DNA of 64,000 nt from GCA-2709075 sp038146865 (GCA_038146865.1 JAYQSL010000006.1:62001-126000), one strand, 5' to 3'. Shown: positions 45,691-54,790, counted from the first letter of the stretch. Numbers and translations are program-made. The notes: generated by a model not told the origin, from the sequence alone.

Positions 45691-46647
45691 TTGTTAGACC
45701 AGCCATGCTGGATATTGTGTGACGGTAAAGCTGGGATGATGTCCCAATGCGTCGCCCTCGCCGAAATGCTGGAATTAAAACCTGAAATAAAAATAATAGA
45801 CCCCCGATTTCCGTGGTCGAAATTACCTCCATCACTTTGGTTAGCGCCCTTTGCTGCATTAGACGTCGAAAGTATCGGCCTTTGCGCCCCATGGCCCCCA
45901 ATTTTAATAGCATCAGGAAGGCAGACTGTGGCCCTTGCCCTCGCGATAAAGCGAGCTTCCGAAGGAAAGACAAAATTAATACAAATACAAAACCCTAGAT
46001 TTGGTATCTCAAAATTTGATGCCATTGTCGCGCCAATGCATGACAACTTGCACGGTAATAACGTGATTTCCACAATCGGCTCAGTACACGGGATTACACA
46101 GGCTAAGCTCCGATCGGCGGCAAACAAGTTCAGAGAAACTTATAAGACACTCCCGCGGCCACTGATAGGCATATTACTCGGAGGGCCTAATAAGCAATAT
46201 AGGATGACCTCCGAACTGGGCTTTCGGCTGGGTCAATTGTTAGTGAGAGGCGTAAAAAGATCTGGTGCAGGTCTGGCGATAACACCTTCTCGAAGAACTC
46301 ACAAAGATCTAATGTCGGCACTCACGTGCTCTTTGAAGGAAGTAAATTTTCGAAACTGGGATGGAAAGGGCGATAACCCCTACCTCGGTATTCTTGCCCT
46401 CTGCGACAGTTTTGTCGTAACCGGCGATTCCGTTAATATGATTAGCGAAGCTGCGGCAACCGGCAAGCCTGTGCACGTTTTTGAACTCGATGGAGGATCA
46501 CCCAAGTTTGATCGCTTTCATCATCAAATGCGTGAGGCGGGGATAACCAGGCCTTTTATGGGGAAATTTGAAGACTGGGAGTACTCATCTCCCAATGATC
46601 CAAGTAATATTGTGCAACAAGTAAAGCTTAGAATTAATCTTGATTAA
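45691..46647 (+). CDS. ELM1/GtrOC1-family (DUF1022) putative glycosyltransferase
   Basis: A 318-residue protein of the mitochondrial-fission ELM1-like family: WILCDGKAGMMSQCVALAE, PPILIASGRQT, GSVHGITQAKL, LLGGPNKQYRM and the C-terminal VTGDSVNMISEAAATGKPV. The fold resembles GT-B glycosyltransferases and some homologues modify lipooligosaccharide, but its own activity is unproven. The start appears to be TTG 45691, preceded by AGAGGA; the next Met in frame is 15 codons in. It is divergent from the Lrp gene and 78 bp upstream of the 2OG oxygenase. Confidence 0.85.
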   Translation: MLDQPCWILCDGKAGMMSQCVALAEMLELKPEIKIIDPRFPWSKLPPSLWLAPFAALDVESIGLCAPWPPILIASGRQTVALALAIKRASEGKTKLIQIQNPRFGISKFDAIVAPMHDNLHGNNVISTIGSVHGITQAKLRSAANKFRETYKTLPRPLIGILLGGPNKQYRMTSELGFRLGQLLVRGVKRSGAGLAITPSRRTHKDLMSALTCSLKEVNFRNWDGKGDNPYLGILALCDSFVVTGDSVNMISEAAATGKPVHVFELDGGSPKFDRFHHQMREAGITRPFMGKFEDWEYSSPNDPSNIVQQVKLRINLD

Positions 46648-46725
46648 CCTAATCTATTTGAATTTTTTCAATCGGAGAACTAAGACTGGTTTCTTAATTT
46701 AAGTCTTGGGCTCATAAAAGAAAAA

Positions 46726-47373
46726 ATGCTGACTATCGATATTGAAAAATTTAGGGCCACCCGGTTGCAACGGGAACCATATGAATACCTCATCGTTCCC
46801 GGGTTCATCAGGAATACTGCTATTCAAACCATCAATAGAGATTACCCCGAAATCTCGGCACCCGGTAGCTTCCCATTGTCGAGCCTCGAAACTGGACCCG
46901 CATTCAGAAAATTTGTTGAGGAGATGTCATCAAAGGATGTTCGGTCCGCTTTCTCAGAAAAATTCGACGTCGATCTCTGGGGAAGACCCCTCACTGTTAC
47001 GGTTCGTGGAAAATCACAGGCAAAAGACGGACAAATTCATACCGACACCAAATCAAAAATAATTACTATTCTCATATACATGAATACCGAGTGGTCGACA
47101 GCCGGTGGTAGACTGAGGGTATTGCGTTCGGACAGTAATATAGAAGATTACGCAGCAGAAATTCCCCCTACAGCCGGGACGCTTTTAGCCTTCCGCCGCA
47201 GTGTAAAATCATGGCATGGTCATAAATCGTTCGAGGGCGAGAGGAGGGTAATACAATTTAACTGGGTAACAAATAGAGGAGTCTTGAGGCGAGAAGTTAT
47301 CAGGCATAGGATCTCAGCTTTTCTAAAATCTTTTAAATCCCCTCGCGCGCCTGCGATAGAAGGAAATCCCTAG
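46726..47373 (+). CDS. 2-oxoglutarate/Fe(II)-dependent oxygenase, prolyl-hydroxylase-like
   Basis: A 215-residue cupin-fold oxygenase. The iron triad is His105-x-Asp107 (QIHTDTKSK) and His164 in KSWHGHKSFEGERRVIQ, where Arg173 is placed to bind 2-oxoglutarate. AGGRLRVLRS and PTAGTLLAFRRS match the 2OG-FeII_Oxy_3 (P4H-like) pattern. ATG 46726. Its TAG stop overlaps the GTG start of the next gene, so the two are translationally coupled. The substrate could be a protein, nucleotide sugar or small molecule. The tight pairing suggests it relates to the large downstream protein, but this is inference. Confidence 0.82.
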   Translation: MLTIDIEKFRATRLQREPYEYLIVPGFIRNTAIQTINRDYPEISAPGSFPLSSLETGPAFRKFVEEMSSKDVRSAFSEKFDVDLWGRPLTVTVRGKSQAKDGQIHTDTKSKIITILIYMNTEWSTAGGRLRVLRSDSNIEDYAAEIPPTAGTLLAFRRSVKSWHGHKSFEGERRVIQFNWVTNRGVLRREVIRHRISAFLKSFKSPRAPAIEGNP

Positions 47374-49268
47374 TGGGACACACGATTGAAACTTTTAATA
47401 ATGTTAAGGGTGGCAATAGTTTTTATAAGGCGATTAGCCACCCGGCGGTCGCAGATAAAGCTAAATCTTTAGTGGGCAAACTCGAAAAAAGCGGACCGAT
47501 AGCCCTATATGATCCATTGGGCTTTTTTTCCGGATTCGACGAATTCCATGATACCAGTTCCATTAACTTTAAAGATGCTTTCGTTCAAAATATTGAGCAA
47601 GTCGGTGACACAGTAGCCGGATTAACCGCCAAGCCTATTGATTGTTTTAACTATCGTAGTTTTGGCGCATTATTTATTGTTGCTTTTGATTCAGAACGCC
47701 TAAAAAAGCAAATAAGGCATTTAGTGGCGGGAAATTATCCCATTCATTCATTAGATGAAATGAGGCTCGACGAAACCTGGCTTACCAACACTCGTCATTA
47801 TCTAAGTGCTGAGAATTTTGCTACCAATTACGCTTTTTTCCGTGAAAAAGGCGGGCTCTCAACCAGATTATCCACTGTCAATTACTGGTCCAATTATGGC
47901 GCCAAAGCAGTTACCCTAAATTTCTTATTATTTGATGAGTCCGGATCAGTTATCGCTGATTGGTCAGAAGTAGTAAAAGAGGCTGGGGCAGCAATTATTG
48001 TTGATAGTACTCGCGTTCGTAGGGAATTCGGATTACCAGAATTTATTGGACAACTTTTTATTCACGTGGTTGGCATTAAGGGACACGATATCGTGAAATA
48101 CGCACTCGATATCAATAGCTCAGAGGAGCAAATCACCACTTGTACTCATGATGCTAACGCTTGGCCGTCTGATTTTTTTGCGGGCCTTCCCGCCCCTCGG
48201 AAAGGCGAAAATGTTACGCTATGGTTACAAAATTCACATCCCAGCCCAATCTCGACAGGTGAAATAGGTATAAACGTGATGGGGGATGGCCAGATAATTT
48301 GGTTGGAAGAAGAAATACCACCTTTTGGATCGCTGCCTTTATCAGTTGGCGATTTAATTCCCGAGGCGGAATGGCCGCAACAATTTGAGATTAGGGCCGG
48401 AAAACATTTCGTCCGCCCGCGATACGAAATTACTGGTGGTCGGACCAGTCGAAGGATGGCCCATGTCAACGTTGAAAGAGAAGACATAAACCCCGATCCA
48501 GGAATTACGCAAGCAGCAGCATTCATGGGAAAAGGTTTCATACTACCTGCACCAATCTTGCCAAAGGAGTTATGGAGAACAACGGTGCTGCCAACGCCCA
48601 TGGCAAGGAGCCAGGAGAACTTGCCGATAGCGATCGTGGGATATAACCCAAATGGGGAAGAGGTAGGACGTTTCAATTTTGGCCTTTTGCCAAGGCGTCA
48701 CAAGAAAACTCTAGAGGCCGCAGAATTCCTATCCAACTCCAGCTATGGACATATGGAGTTAATGTATGATTTCAGTGTCGGCCAAGATGTCGATGGTTGG
48801 CTGCATGCATTATTCAGGTACGAGAACTGGTCCACTGGCCATTGTGCAGAAACAAGTTTTGGCTCTCACATTTTTAATACCGTCCTTACTTACAGAGACG
48901 AACCGCAAAGCTACAGCCAGCAAGCACCAGGGCTTTCCACACGGTTATTTCTAAGGCTCGGAGAAACGGGTATAGAAACCATATGCCACTTGATTTTCCC
49001 TGCATCCACACCTTGGCATAAAAATTCAGATACTCTTTTGAGCCTTATCAGTTCGGGCGGGAAAAAGGTATCAGAAACAAAAATTCGTATCCCCTGCAGT
49101 GGTTCGCGTTTTTTCAAAATCTCAGAATTTTTTACGCAAGCGGATATAGATACGGCCGGCGAGGGTGCTTACATTGTAGTGCGGGATACAACTTGTCGCC
49201 TTTTTGGCTACCATGGACTGTTATCCCCAACAGGCTCTTTCAGCTTTGATCACATGTTTGGCTTCTAA
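47373..49268 (+). CDS. Protein of unknown function, 631 residues, apparently built from repeated beta-rich modules
   Basis: I do not recognise a family. There is no signal peptide or membrane segment. Residues 1-150 look like an independent domain. After that come about four beta-rich stretches of 80-110 residues (about 160-250, 277-355, 400-500, 520-631). The first and last both begin with the hexapeptide GLSTRL (161-166 and 520-525). They continue with alternating hydrophobic strands, a turn of the DESGSVI or SSGGKKV type, and a Gly-rich final strand (FIGQLFIHVVG, GAYIVVRD). The start is GTG overlapping the oxygenase stop (TAGTG), so it is part of that unit. It is followed 14 bp later by trxB, possibly co-transcribed. 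Confidence 0.75.
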   Translation: MGHTIETFNNVKGGNSFYKAISHPAVADKAKSLVGKLEKSGPIALYDPLGFFSGFDEFHDTSSINFKDAFVQNIEQVGDTVAGLTAKPIDCFNYRSFGALFIVAFDSERLKKQIRHLVAGNYPIHSLDEMRLDETWLTNTRHYLSAENFATNYAFFREKGGLSTRLSTVNYWSNYGAKAVTLNFLLFDESGSVIADWSEVVKEAGAAIIVDSTRVRREFGLPEFIGQLFIHVVGIKGHDIVKYALDINSSEEQITTCTHDANAWPSDFFAGLPAPRKGENVTLWLQNSHPSPISTGEIGINVMGDGQIIWLEEEIPPFGSLPLSVGDLIPEAEWPQQFEIRAGKHFVRPRYEITGGRTSRRMAHVNVEREDINPDPGITQAAAFMGKGFILPAPILPKELWRTTVLPTPMARSQENLPIAIVGYNPNGEEVGRFNFGLLPRRHKKTLEAAEFLSNSSYGHMELMYDFSVGQDVDGWLHALFRYENWSTGHCAETSFGSHIFNTVLTYRDEPQSYSQQAPGLSTRLFLRLGETGIETICHLIFPASTPWHKNSDTLLSLISSGGKKVSETKIRIPCSGSRFFKISEFFTQADIDTAGEGAYIVVRDTTCRLFGYHGLLSPTGSFSFDHMFGF

Positions 49269-49282
49269 TTCTTAGGAAAAAA

Positions 49283-50233
49283 ATGACTTCACAATTTAAC
49301 TCATCTGTTTTGATTATTGGGTCGGGTCCGGCAGGTTACACAGCTGCCATTTACACTGCCAGGGCGGGTCTTGAACCCTTGTTGGTCACTGGCCTAGAAA
49401 CTGGTGGACAAATGACTATCACAACAGACGTCGAGAATTATCCAGGTTTTGCGGATGTAATTCAGGGCCCTTGGTTAATGGAACAGATGCAGTCGCAAGC
49501 AATACAAGTTGGAACCAAGATGCATAACGATGTCATATCTGAGGTAAACTTTTCTGGAACCCCTTTTGTAGCGATAGGAGACTCTGGAAGTCGATACACC
49601 GCAGACTCGGTAATCATTGCCACTGGGGCCCAAGCACGGTGGCTGGGTCTTGAATCAGAGGATAAATTCAAAGGTTTCGGTGTTTCCGCGTGCGCAACCT
49701 GTGACGGATTCTTTTATCGAGGCAAAGAGGTAGCTGTTGTGGGAGGAGGTAACACGGCCGTTGAGGAAGCCCTCTATCTGACTAATCATGCGGAAAAAGT
49801 TACCTTAATTCACCGCCGTGACACTTTAAGGGCGGAAAAAATACTCCAAAAGCGATTGATGGCAAATCCCAAAATAAGTGTTATTTGGGACTCGGTGGTT
49901 GAGGAAGTGATCGGAGATGAACAACCATTGGGGGTTACGGCAATAAAAATAAGAAATTTAAAAGAAAATGCATTAACAGAACTGCCATTGCACGGGCTAT
50001 TTGTTGCAATTGGGCACTATCCAGCGACAAATCTCTTTAAAGGACACATCGCGATGGATGAGGAAGGCTATATTACGACAAAACCTGACAGCACTAAAAC
50101 GAATATCCGGGGCGTATTTGCCGCTGGGGATGTGCAAGACAAAACTTATCGACAAGCAGTGACAGCAGCGGGCACAGGTTGCATGGCGGCTCTGGAAGCT
50201 GAAAAATTCCTGGCTGAGGCGACAGGGTCATAA
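49283..50233 (+). CDS. trxB: Thioredoxin reductase
   Basis: NADPH-dependent flavoenzyme that reduces thioredoxin. The 316 residues have the FAD loop IIGSGPAGYTAA (11-22), the redox pair Cys137-Ala-Thr-Cys140 in ACATCDGFF, the NADPH loop VVGGGNTAVEEALYL and the C-terminal FAD motif GVFAAGDVQDKTYRQAVTAAG. ATG 49283 with AGGAAA upstream. It is followed 5 bp later by a LysR-type regulator, a pairing frequent in alphaproteobacteria. Confidence 0.97.
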   Translation: MTSQFNSSVLIIGSGPAGYTAAIYTARAGLEPLLVTGLETGGQMTITTDVENYPGFADVIQGPWLMEQMQSQAIQVGTKMHNDVISEVNFSGTPFVAIGDSGSRYTADSVIIATGAQARWLGLESEDKFKGFGVSACATCDGFFYRGKEVAVVGGGNTAVEEALYLTNHAEKVTLIHRRDTLRAEKILQKRLMANPKISVIWDSVVEEVIGDEQPLGVTAIKIRNLKENALTELPLHGLFVAIGHYPATNLFKGHIAMDEEGYITTKPDSTKTNIRGVFAAGDVQDKTYRQAVTAAGTGCMAALEAEKFLAEATGS

Positions 50234-50238
50234 CACCC

Positions 50239-51132
50239 GTGCTTGATTGGGATAAATTAAGGATCTTTCATACAGTTGCCGAGGCGGGAAGCTTCACTCA
50301 TGCGGGTGACCGTTTAAATCTAACGCAATCTTCAATCAGCCGACAAATAAGCTCTTTAGAGGAGTCACTGAGTGTATCGTTGTTTCATCGACATGCGCGC
50401 GGTTTGACCCTTACGGAGCAAGGGGAAACTTTATATCAAACTGCTCAGGATCTAGCCACTCGTGTCAAAGACGCGGAAGCCGCCATTGGTGAGTCGATGG
50501 AGCGTCCAAGAGGACCTCTTCGGATCACAACGAGTGTAGCCTTCGGTACAATGTGGCTGACCGAACGCCTTAACGATTTTGTTGAAATGTATCCGGAGAT
50601 TGCGGTATCACTCATTGTACGGGAGGATCAACTAAATTTGTCTATGCGCCAAGCTGATGTAGCCATTCGGCTCGAGCGTCCGGAGCAACCAGACCTCATC
50701 CAGCGCCCGCTTTTTACCCTAAAACACGCGGCTTATGCCTCGCCTGATTATCTAGAAAGAAAAGGTATGCCGTACTCTCTTGAGGACCTAGATGACCATA
50801 GGCTCCTAGCTTACGACGAGACATATTACTCTGCCGTCACAAAGGTAAACTGGCTCCTTGGGGCGGGATTACCAAATGGGCGAGAGCGGCAATCTGTTCT
50901 CAGGGTTAATAATATCTATGGAATATTTAGAGCGTGCTCCGCAGGTATGGGGATCGCGTCCTTGCCAGATTACATGACTGGGTTGACCAGCGGACTGGTC
51001 CCTGTACTACCTGAATACGAAGGCCCTCAATTTCAGGCTTATTTTGTTTATCCAGAAGAAATGCGAAATTCGCGACGAATATCAGTTTTAAGAGATTTTC
51101 TGCTGAGACGTATAGAACAAGATAAAAGGTAA
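50239..51132 (+). CDS. LysR-family transcriptional regulator next to trxB
   Basis: A 297-residue LysR-type regulator. The N-terminal winged helix (LRIFHTVAEAGSFTHAG, LTQSSISRQISSLEESL) is followed by a co-inducer-binding domain (RGPLRITTSVAFGTMWLTE, GMGIASLPDYM). The start is GTG 50239, 5 bp after the trxB stop, so it is very likely in the same operon. No typical divergent LysR target lies beside it. The effector and targets are unknown. Confidence 0.92.
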   Translation: MLDWDKLRIFHTVAEAGSFTHAGDRLNLTQSSISRQISSLEESLSVSLFHRHARGLTLTEQGETLYQTAQDLATRVKDAEAAIGESMERPRGPLRITTSVAFGTMWLTERLNDFVEMYPEIAVSLIVREDQLNLSMRQADVAIRLERPEQPDLIQRPLFTLKHAAYASPDYLERKGMPYSLEDLDDHRLLAYDETYYSAVTKVNWLLGAGLPNGRERQSVLRVNNIYGIFRACSAGMGIASLPDYMTGLTSGLVPVLPEYEGPQFQAYFVYPEEMRNSRRISVLRDFLLRRIEQDKR

Positions 51133-51180
51133 GGGTTCGAAGTATTTCCAACCCACTGTTTTTAAATCCTTAATTCAAGA

Positions 51181-51201
51181 GATATGCAATTTATGCATAT
51201 C
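51181..51201. promoter_or_regulatory. Perfect 8-bp inverted repeat downstream of lysR
   Basis: GATATGCA-ATTTA-TGCATATC, 48 bp after the lysR stop. It has no T-run after it, so it is not a classical terminator. It could be an operator for the RNA transcribed just downstream, or an mRNA 3'-end hairpin. The stretch between it and the hairpin cluster (51202-51270) shows no other clear structure. Confidence 0.4.
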
Positions 51202-51267
51202 AGAATATTGATAATTATGCTGGTTGTTTGGCAAGCAAAAAGCTAAATTTTGTCCACGTCATATTAT

Positions 51268-51389
51268 GGCGCTCCCGACATTTAGTCGGATCTCCAAGGT
51301 TATCTTGGAAAGGGTCTTTTGATCCTTCGTCGATTGGACGTAAAGCCTCCCTGTTAAACTACCGGGCACTATCGTGCCCGGTTTTTTTT
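51268..51389 (+). ncRNA. Candidate small RNA: five abutting hairpins ending in a terminator
   Basis: Between lysR and msrP. In order: CCGAC/GTCGG (51275-51289), TCCAAG/CTTGGA (51293-51309), AAGGGTC/GATCCTT (51310-51327), CGTC/GACG (51328-51340), a single-stranded stretch with GCCTCCCTG (51345-51353), then the terminator stem. Hairpins two to four abut with no linker and each loop is only 4-5 nt. The unpaired CTCCC and CCTCCC sequences could pair with ribosome-binding sites, as in many alphaproteobacterial sRNAs. The 5' end is a guess; I could not define a convincing promoter. I do not match it to a named family. Confidence 0.55.
51362..51389 (+). terminator. Strong rho-independent terminator
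   Basis: CCGGGCAC-TATC-GTGCCCGG followed by eight T. This 8-bp perfect GC-rich stem with an ideal loop ends the trxB-lysR transcript and/or the small RNA just upstream. It lies 62 bp before the stop of msrP, which is encoded on the other strand. Confidence 0.9.
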
Positions 51390-51450
51390 ATAAAATATAT
51401 TTTCACTATTGATCGAAACACAGAACCTACGGTGCATTAAAACATCGAAG

Positions 51451-52410
51451 CTATTTAAATAATGCCTCACCCTTAAGATTACTGTACAATCCGGCCACCT
51501 CAGAGGAGTAACCGTTATAGAGCAAAGTTTTCACCCGGCCAGTTCCACCTAGGGGTCTCTCAGTAGCTTGAGACCACCGGGGATGATCCACTGCCGGGTT
51601 AACATTAGCCCAAAACCCGTACTCACGGGGCTGCACGGTCTCCCAGAATGTTTTCGGCCTCTTTTCCGTAAAAGTGAACCGAACAATGGATTTGATCGAT
51701 TTAAAACCGTATTTCCATGGAACAACTAGTCTGAGCGGTGCTCCCATTTGTTTTGGGATCGACTTACCAAAAACGCCGGTCGCAATGAATGCAAGTTCGT
51801 TCGTCGCTTCATCTAACGTTAGGGCTTCTTGATAGGGCCAAGGATACCAAAACTGGCGCTGACCGCGTGCCATTTCTGGATCCTTAAAGGTTTGCATTAC
51901 TAAAAATTTCGCTTGTGTCTTTGGTTGCGCCAATTTGACGAGGTCCGCTAAGGGGAAACCTGTCCAAGGCAAAGCCATCGACCAAGCTTCGACACAACGA
52001 AATCTGTATAATCTCTCTTCAAATTGGAATTTTTTGAATAAATCATCGACCCCAATTTCTAATTCTTTGTCGACCAATCCATCAAGAATAACTCGCCAAG
52101 GCCTTATCTTCAGAGCTTGAGCCGCTGATGCTATTTCCTTATGAGATCCGAATTCATAAAAGTTATTGTAGCTTGTTACTAGTTTCTCGGGTGTAACTTT
52201 TCGGTCTATTCGATATCGGAGGTTTTTAGCTGCTGGAAATTTTGCATCGGTGTCTTTGGCAAATAAACTTTTGGAGCCAAGAGTGAGACTTGGTCCAAGC
52301 GCCGCGCCAGCTGCGATTCCTTTGACCAATGCGCGTCGTTCTAGGAACACATGTTCATTAGTCGCTTCAGACTCATGTATTTCCCAACTTTTTTTAGACT
52401 TTACCAGCAT
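51451..52410 (-). CDS. msrP: Protein-methionine-sulfoxide reductase catalytic subunit (molybdopterin)
   Basis: Periplasmic Mo-cofactor enzyme (formerly YedY) that repairs oxidised methionines in envelope proteins. The 319 residues have a Tat signal with the twin arginine at 25-26 (ERRALVKGIAAGAALGP). The sulfite-oxidase-like fold contains the molybdenum-ligand Cys139 in RFRCVEAWSM, and GFPLADLVKLAQP, PLRLVVPWKYGFKSIK and QPREYGFWANVNP are family landmarks. The haem-binding membrane partner MsrQ is not encoded next to it here, so it may be elsewhere or replaced. Confidence 0.94.
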   Translation of the reverse strand: MLVKSKKSWEIHESEATNEHVFLERRALVKGIAAGAALGPSLTLGSKSLFAKDTDAKFPAAKNLRYRIDRKVTPEKLVTSYNNFYEFGSHKEIASAAQALKIRPWRVILDGLVDKELEIGVDDLFKKFQFEERLYRFRCVEAWSMALPWTGFPLADLVKLAQPKTQAKFLVMQTFKDPEMARGQRQFWYPWPYQEALTLDEATNELAFIATGVFGKSIPKQMGAPLRLVVPWKYGFKSIKSIVRFTFTEKRPKTFWETVQPREYGFWANVNPAVDHPRWSQATERPLGGTGRVKTLLYNGYSSEVAGLYSNLKGEALFK

Positions 52411-52636
52411 TTTATATTCACCCCTCTAAGCCAACTCAATATTTCGCTATTTGGCCTTGATAATATATCAGACCATTATTGATACTCTGGTGTAACAATC
52501 TAGTCCCCGCCATAACTACGCTGGCAGAAGGATCAGGGATCATAAGCCTCACATTTCATTTACGAAGTAGAGATTGTCATTAGTTATTCATACCAAGAAG
52601 TGACCAGAACCAGCCCTTAATAAGGTCAAAGCGAAC
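52411..52636. other. Intergenic region upstream of msrP
   Basis: 226 bp between msrP (start at 52410) and the stop of the MFS gene, both on the minus strand, so it must contain the msrP promoter. I see no clear hairpin terminator for the MFS gene and no palindromic operator. Confidence 0.4.
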
Positions 52637-53824
52637 TTATTTTCGTTCTTCACCTGGTCGCCTAAGTTGCAAAGCCACCAGGAACATAGTGCCCATAATG
52701 ATCGCGCCCGCAAAGAATGGCCAATGCCGTCCAAAAAATTCAAAAGCAAATCCTGCCCAAGCTGGCCCCGTAATACGCGCGAAGGCTGAAAAACTCATCG
52801 CTAACCCAAGTAAACTGCCCCTCTCCGCAGGTCCTGCATAACTAGAAATTAGGCTATTCAGGGAAGGATTATTAAAACTGACTCCCATCACTATCAGAAC
52901 AAATACAAAGGACAAATCTGCATAGCCTGATGTGAAAGGCAAAAATAAACAACCAAAAACAATTAGTAAGGCTCCGGACCTAATGAGACGTCTCTCTCCA
53001 AAGCGCTTGGTAAAAGGAGCTACGAGGAACCACTGTGTTACCACTGCGGCACTGCCCATAGCGGCATAAATCCAGCCATTCTGCCAAGGACCCCAACCAA
53101 ATTGGCGCTCGGACCAAAGTACAAAGGTGGTCTCTACTCCGGAGAAAACAAAGGGTGTGAAGGTTAATAAAAGAAGCAAAAGAGCAAATTGCGGCAGGCG
53201 TATCATTGAAAAAAAAAGTTTTACGAGGGATCTCGCTGGTTCAATAGGACCCGAAATATCACTCAAACCATTGGTTTCCTTTACCTGGAACACTGCTATT
53301 ACAAAAGCGCAAGCCGAAAGCCCTCCAGCGATAAGAAAAGGCCCGATGAGATTGGGGTTTAAGGGGTCACTACCCGCAAATACACCCCCGATGGCGGGCC
53401 CTACTATAAAACCCAACCCATGGGCGGCCCCCAATTTTCCCATACCGCCTGCACGCTCTGATGTTTTCGTAATATCTGCGACATACGCATGAACCACTCC
53501 CCCGTTAGCTGCCATTGCGCCTGTAAACGCTCGTGCAACAAACAACAAAAAAAGCGAACCTGAAAAAGCGAGAAGCGCGTATCCAATAATCATACCGGCC
53601 AGGGTGAAGAGGATTATAGGTCTGCGCCCAAATCGATCGCTGAGCCTTCCCCAGAGGGGTGCAAAAATAAATTGGGAAAAAGAATAGACGGTTGCGAGCA
53701 ACGTCACCACCAAGGGTGTCGCCCCAAATTTCTCCGCAAAAAAGGGCAATAATGGCAGAACAATTCCGAAACCAACGGTATCAATAAAGACCGTTAACAG
53801 GAGTGCATGCATTTTAAGACTCAA
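52637..53824 (-). CDS. MFS transporter, TetA/DHA1-like
   Basis: A 395-residue inner-membrane protein with 12 hydrophobic segments. The TetA-like start (LLTVFIDTVGFGIVLPLLPF), loop 2-3 motif GRLSDRFGRRPIIL and segment 5 motif GLGFIVGPAIGG place it among proton-coupled DHA1 efflux pumps. Related proteins export tetracycline, but the wider family in environmental bacteria is diverse, so resistance is not implied. ATG start. Probably monocistronic. Confidence 0.88.
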   Translation of the reverse strand: MSLKMHALLLTVFIDTVGFGIVLPLLPFFAEKFGATPLVVTLLATVYSFSQFIFAPLWGRLSDRFGRRPIILFTLAGMIIGYALLAFSGSLFLLFVARAFTGAMAANGGVVHAYVADITKTSERAGGMGKLGAAHGLGFIVGPAIGGVFAGSDPLNPNLIGPFLIAGGLSACAFVIAVFQVKETNGLSDISGPIEPARSLVKLFFSMIRLPQFALLLLLLTFTPFVFSGVETTFVLWSERQFGWGPWQNGWIYAAMGSAAVVTQWFLVAPFTKRFGERRLIRSGALLIVFGCLFLPFTSGYADLSFVFVLIVMGVSFNNPSLNSLISSYAGPAERGSLLGLAMSFSAFARITGPAWAGFAFEFFGRHWPFFAGAIIMGTMFLVALQLRRPGEERK

Positions 53825-53917
53825 CGGAATATCACTCCTCTATAAACGCTGCATCACCCTGGAATTGAGGTAGAGCCCAAAAACACCCTCCCTATCAAAT
53901 TTAACCAGACTGAGAGG

Positions 53918-54790
53918 TTACCAACAAAAACTCGAAATGGCTTTTGTGGGCATAATTCCTGACTTCTCACATCGCTTAAAGATCTTTGTTTCGATGGTGG
54001 CCTTATCAAATTCAGAGAATTCCTCTTCGTGAATTCCCCCGAGCACCAACACAGAGTCCATACCAATCGCTGTCGCCCCTGCAATATCGGTCCGCAAGGA
54101 GTCTCCAATAGCTAACACCTTTCCTGGATCTGGGTTACCTAATTGACTTAAACAGGTGTCATAAATAGGACGTTTCGGCTTCCCATAATAAATAACACTG
54201 CCGCCCAACGCCTCGTACCTCTCAGCCAACGCGCCAGCGCAGATCATTCTCCTTCCACCACGAATAACTTCAAGATCCGGATTAGCGCAAACCATCTTTA
54301 CTCGTGATTGGGCGCCCTCTTGAAGAATCTCTTCATAGTTAGCGACCGTCTCCGAGACTCCCCAAGGGCCAGTGTTCACAATTAGATCAGCATCCCCTGG
54401 TTCCGAAACGAAAGCCAAATCGAGACCATCAAACAAATTTAGGTCTCTCTCAGGCCCTATGTGGTAGCAATTTCTACCAACTCCATCAAACCAAGGATCG
54501 GAGCGTTCTTTAAGCGCAAGATGCGTTGCTTCCCCGGACGAGAGAAGTATTTGAGAATAGGAAGAGGGCAAACCCATTTGTACCATTGCATCTATTAAGG
54601 GAGAGGCTCTCCTCGGGGCATTTGATAAAAATGCGTAAGCGACACCGGCGGACCGGATTTGATCCAAGCAGTCCAAAACCCCATCCATTAGGGTTACGCC
54701 ATCATGAATCACCCCCCAAAGATCAATTATTAGTGCATCGTAATTGAGCGCAACTCTTTTTAACCCATCAATCAATTCTATATTATTCAT
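53918..54790 (-). CDS. HAD-superfamily class IIA hydrolase (TIGR01459-type)
   Basis: A 290-residue phosphatase-like protein. The HAD nucleophile motif is IIDLWGVIHDG (motif I, DxWGV variant). FLSNAPR is motif II. The lysine in YYGKPKRPIY and GDSLRTDIAGA form motifs III/IV, with a C2-type cap between. Alphaproteobacterial members of this group are of uncertain substrate; sugar, pyridoxal or nucleotide phosphates are typical of class IIA. The C-terminus SSFCW is at the usual family end point. ATG start. Confidence 0.88.
   Translation of the reverse strand: MNNIELIDGLKRVALNYDALIIDLWGVIHDGVTLMDGVLDCLDQIRSAGVAYAFLSNAPRRASPLIDAMVQMGLPSSYSQILLSSGEATHLALKERSDPWFDGVGRNCYHIGPERDLNLFDGLDLAFVSEPGDADLIVNTGPWGVSETVANYEEILQEGAQSRVKMVCANPDLEVIRGGRRMICAGALAERYEALGGSVIYYGKPKRPIYDTCLSQLGNPDPGKVLAIGDSLRTDIAGATAIGMDSVLVLGGIHEEEFSEFDKATIETKIFKRCEKSGIMPTKAISSFCW

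Noticed and set aside
53854..54108. 84-residue open frame overlapping the end of the HAD gene, possibly a frameshifted tail
   Set aside because: The HAD protein already ends at the family's usual C-terminus and the overlapping frame has no similarity to it.
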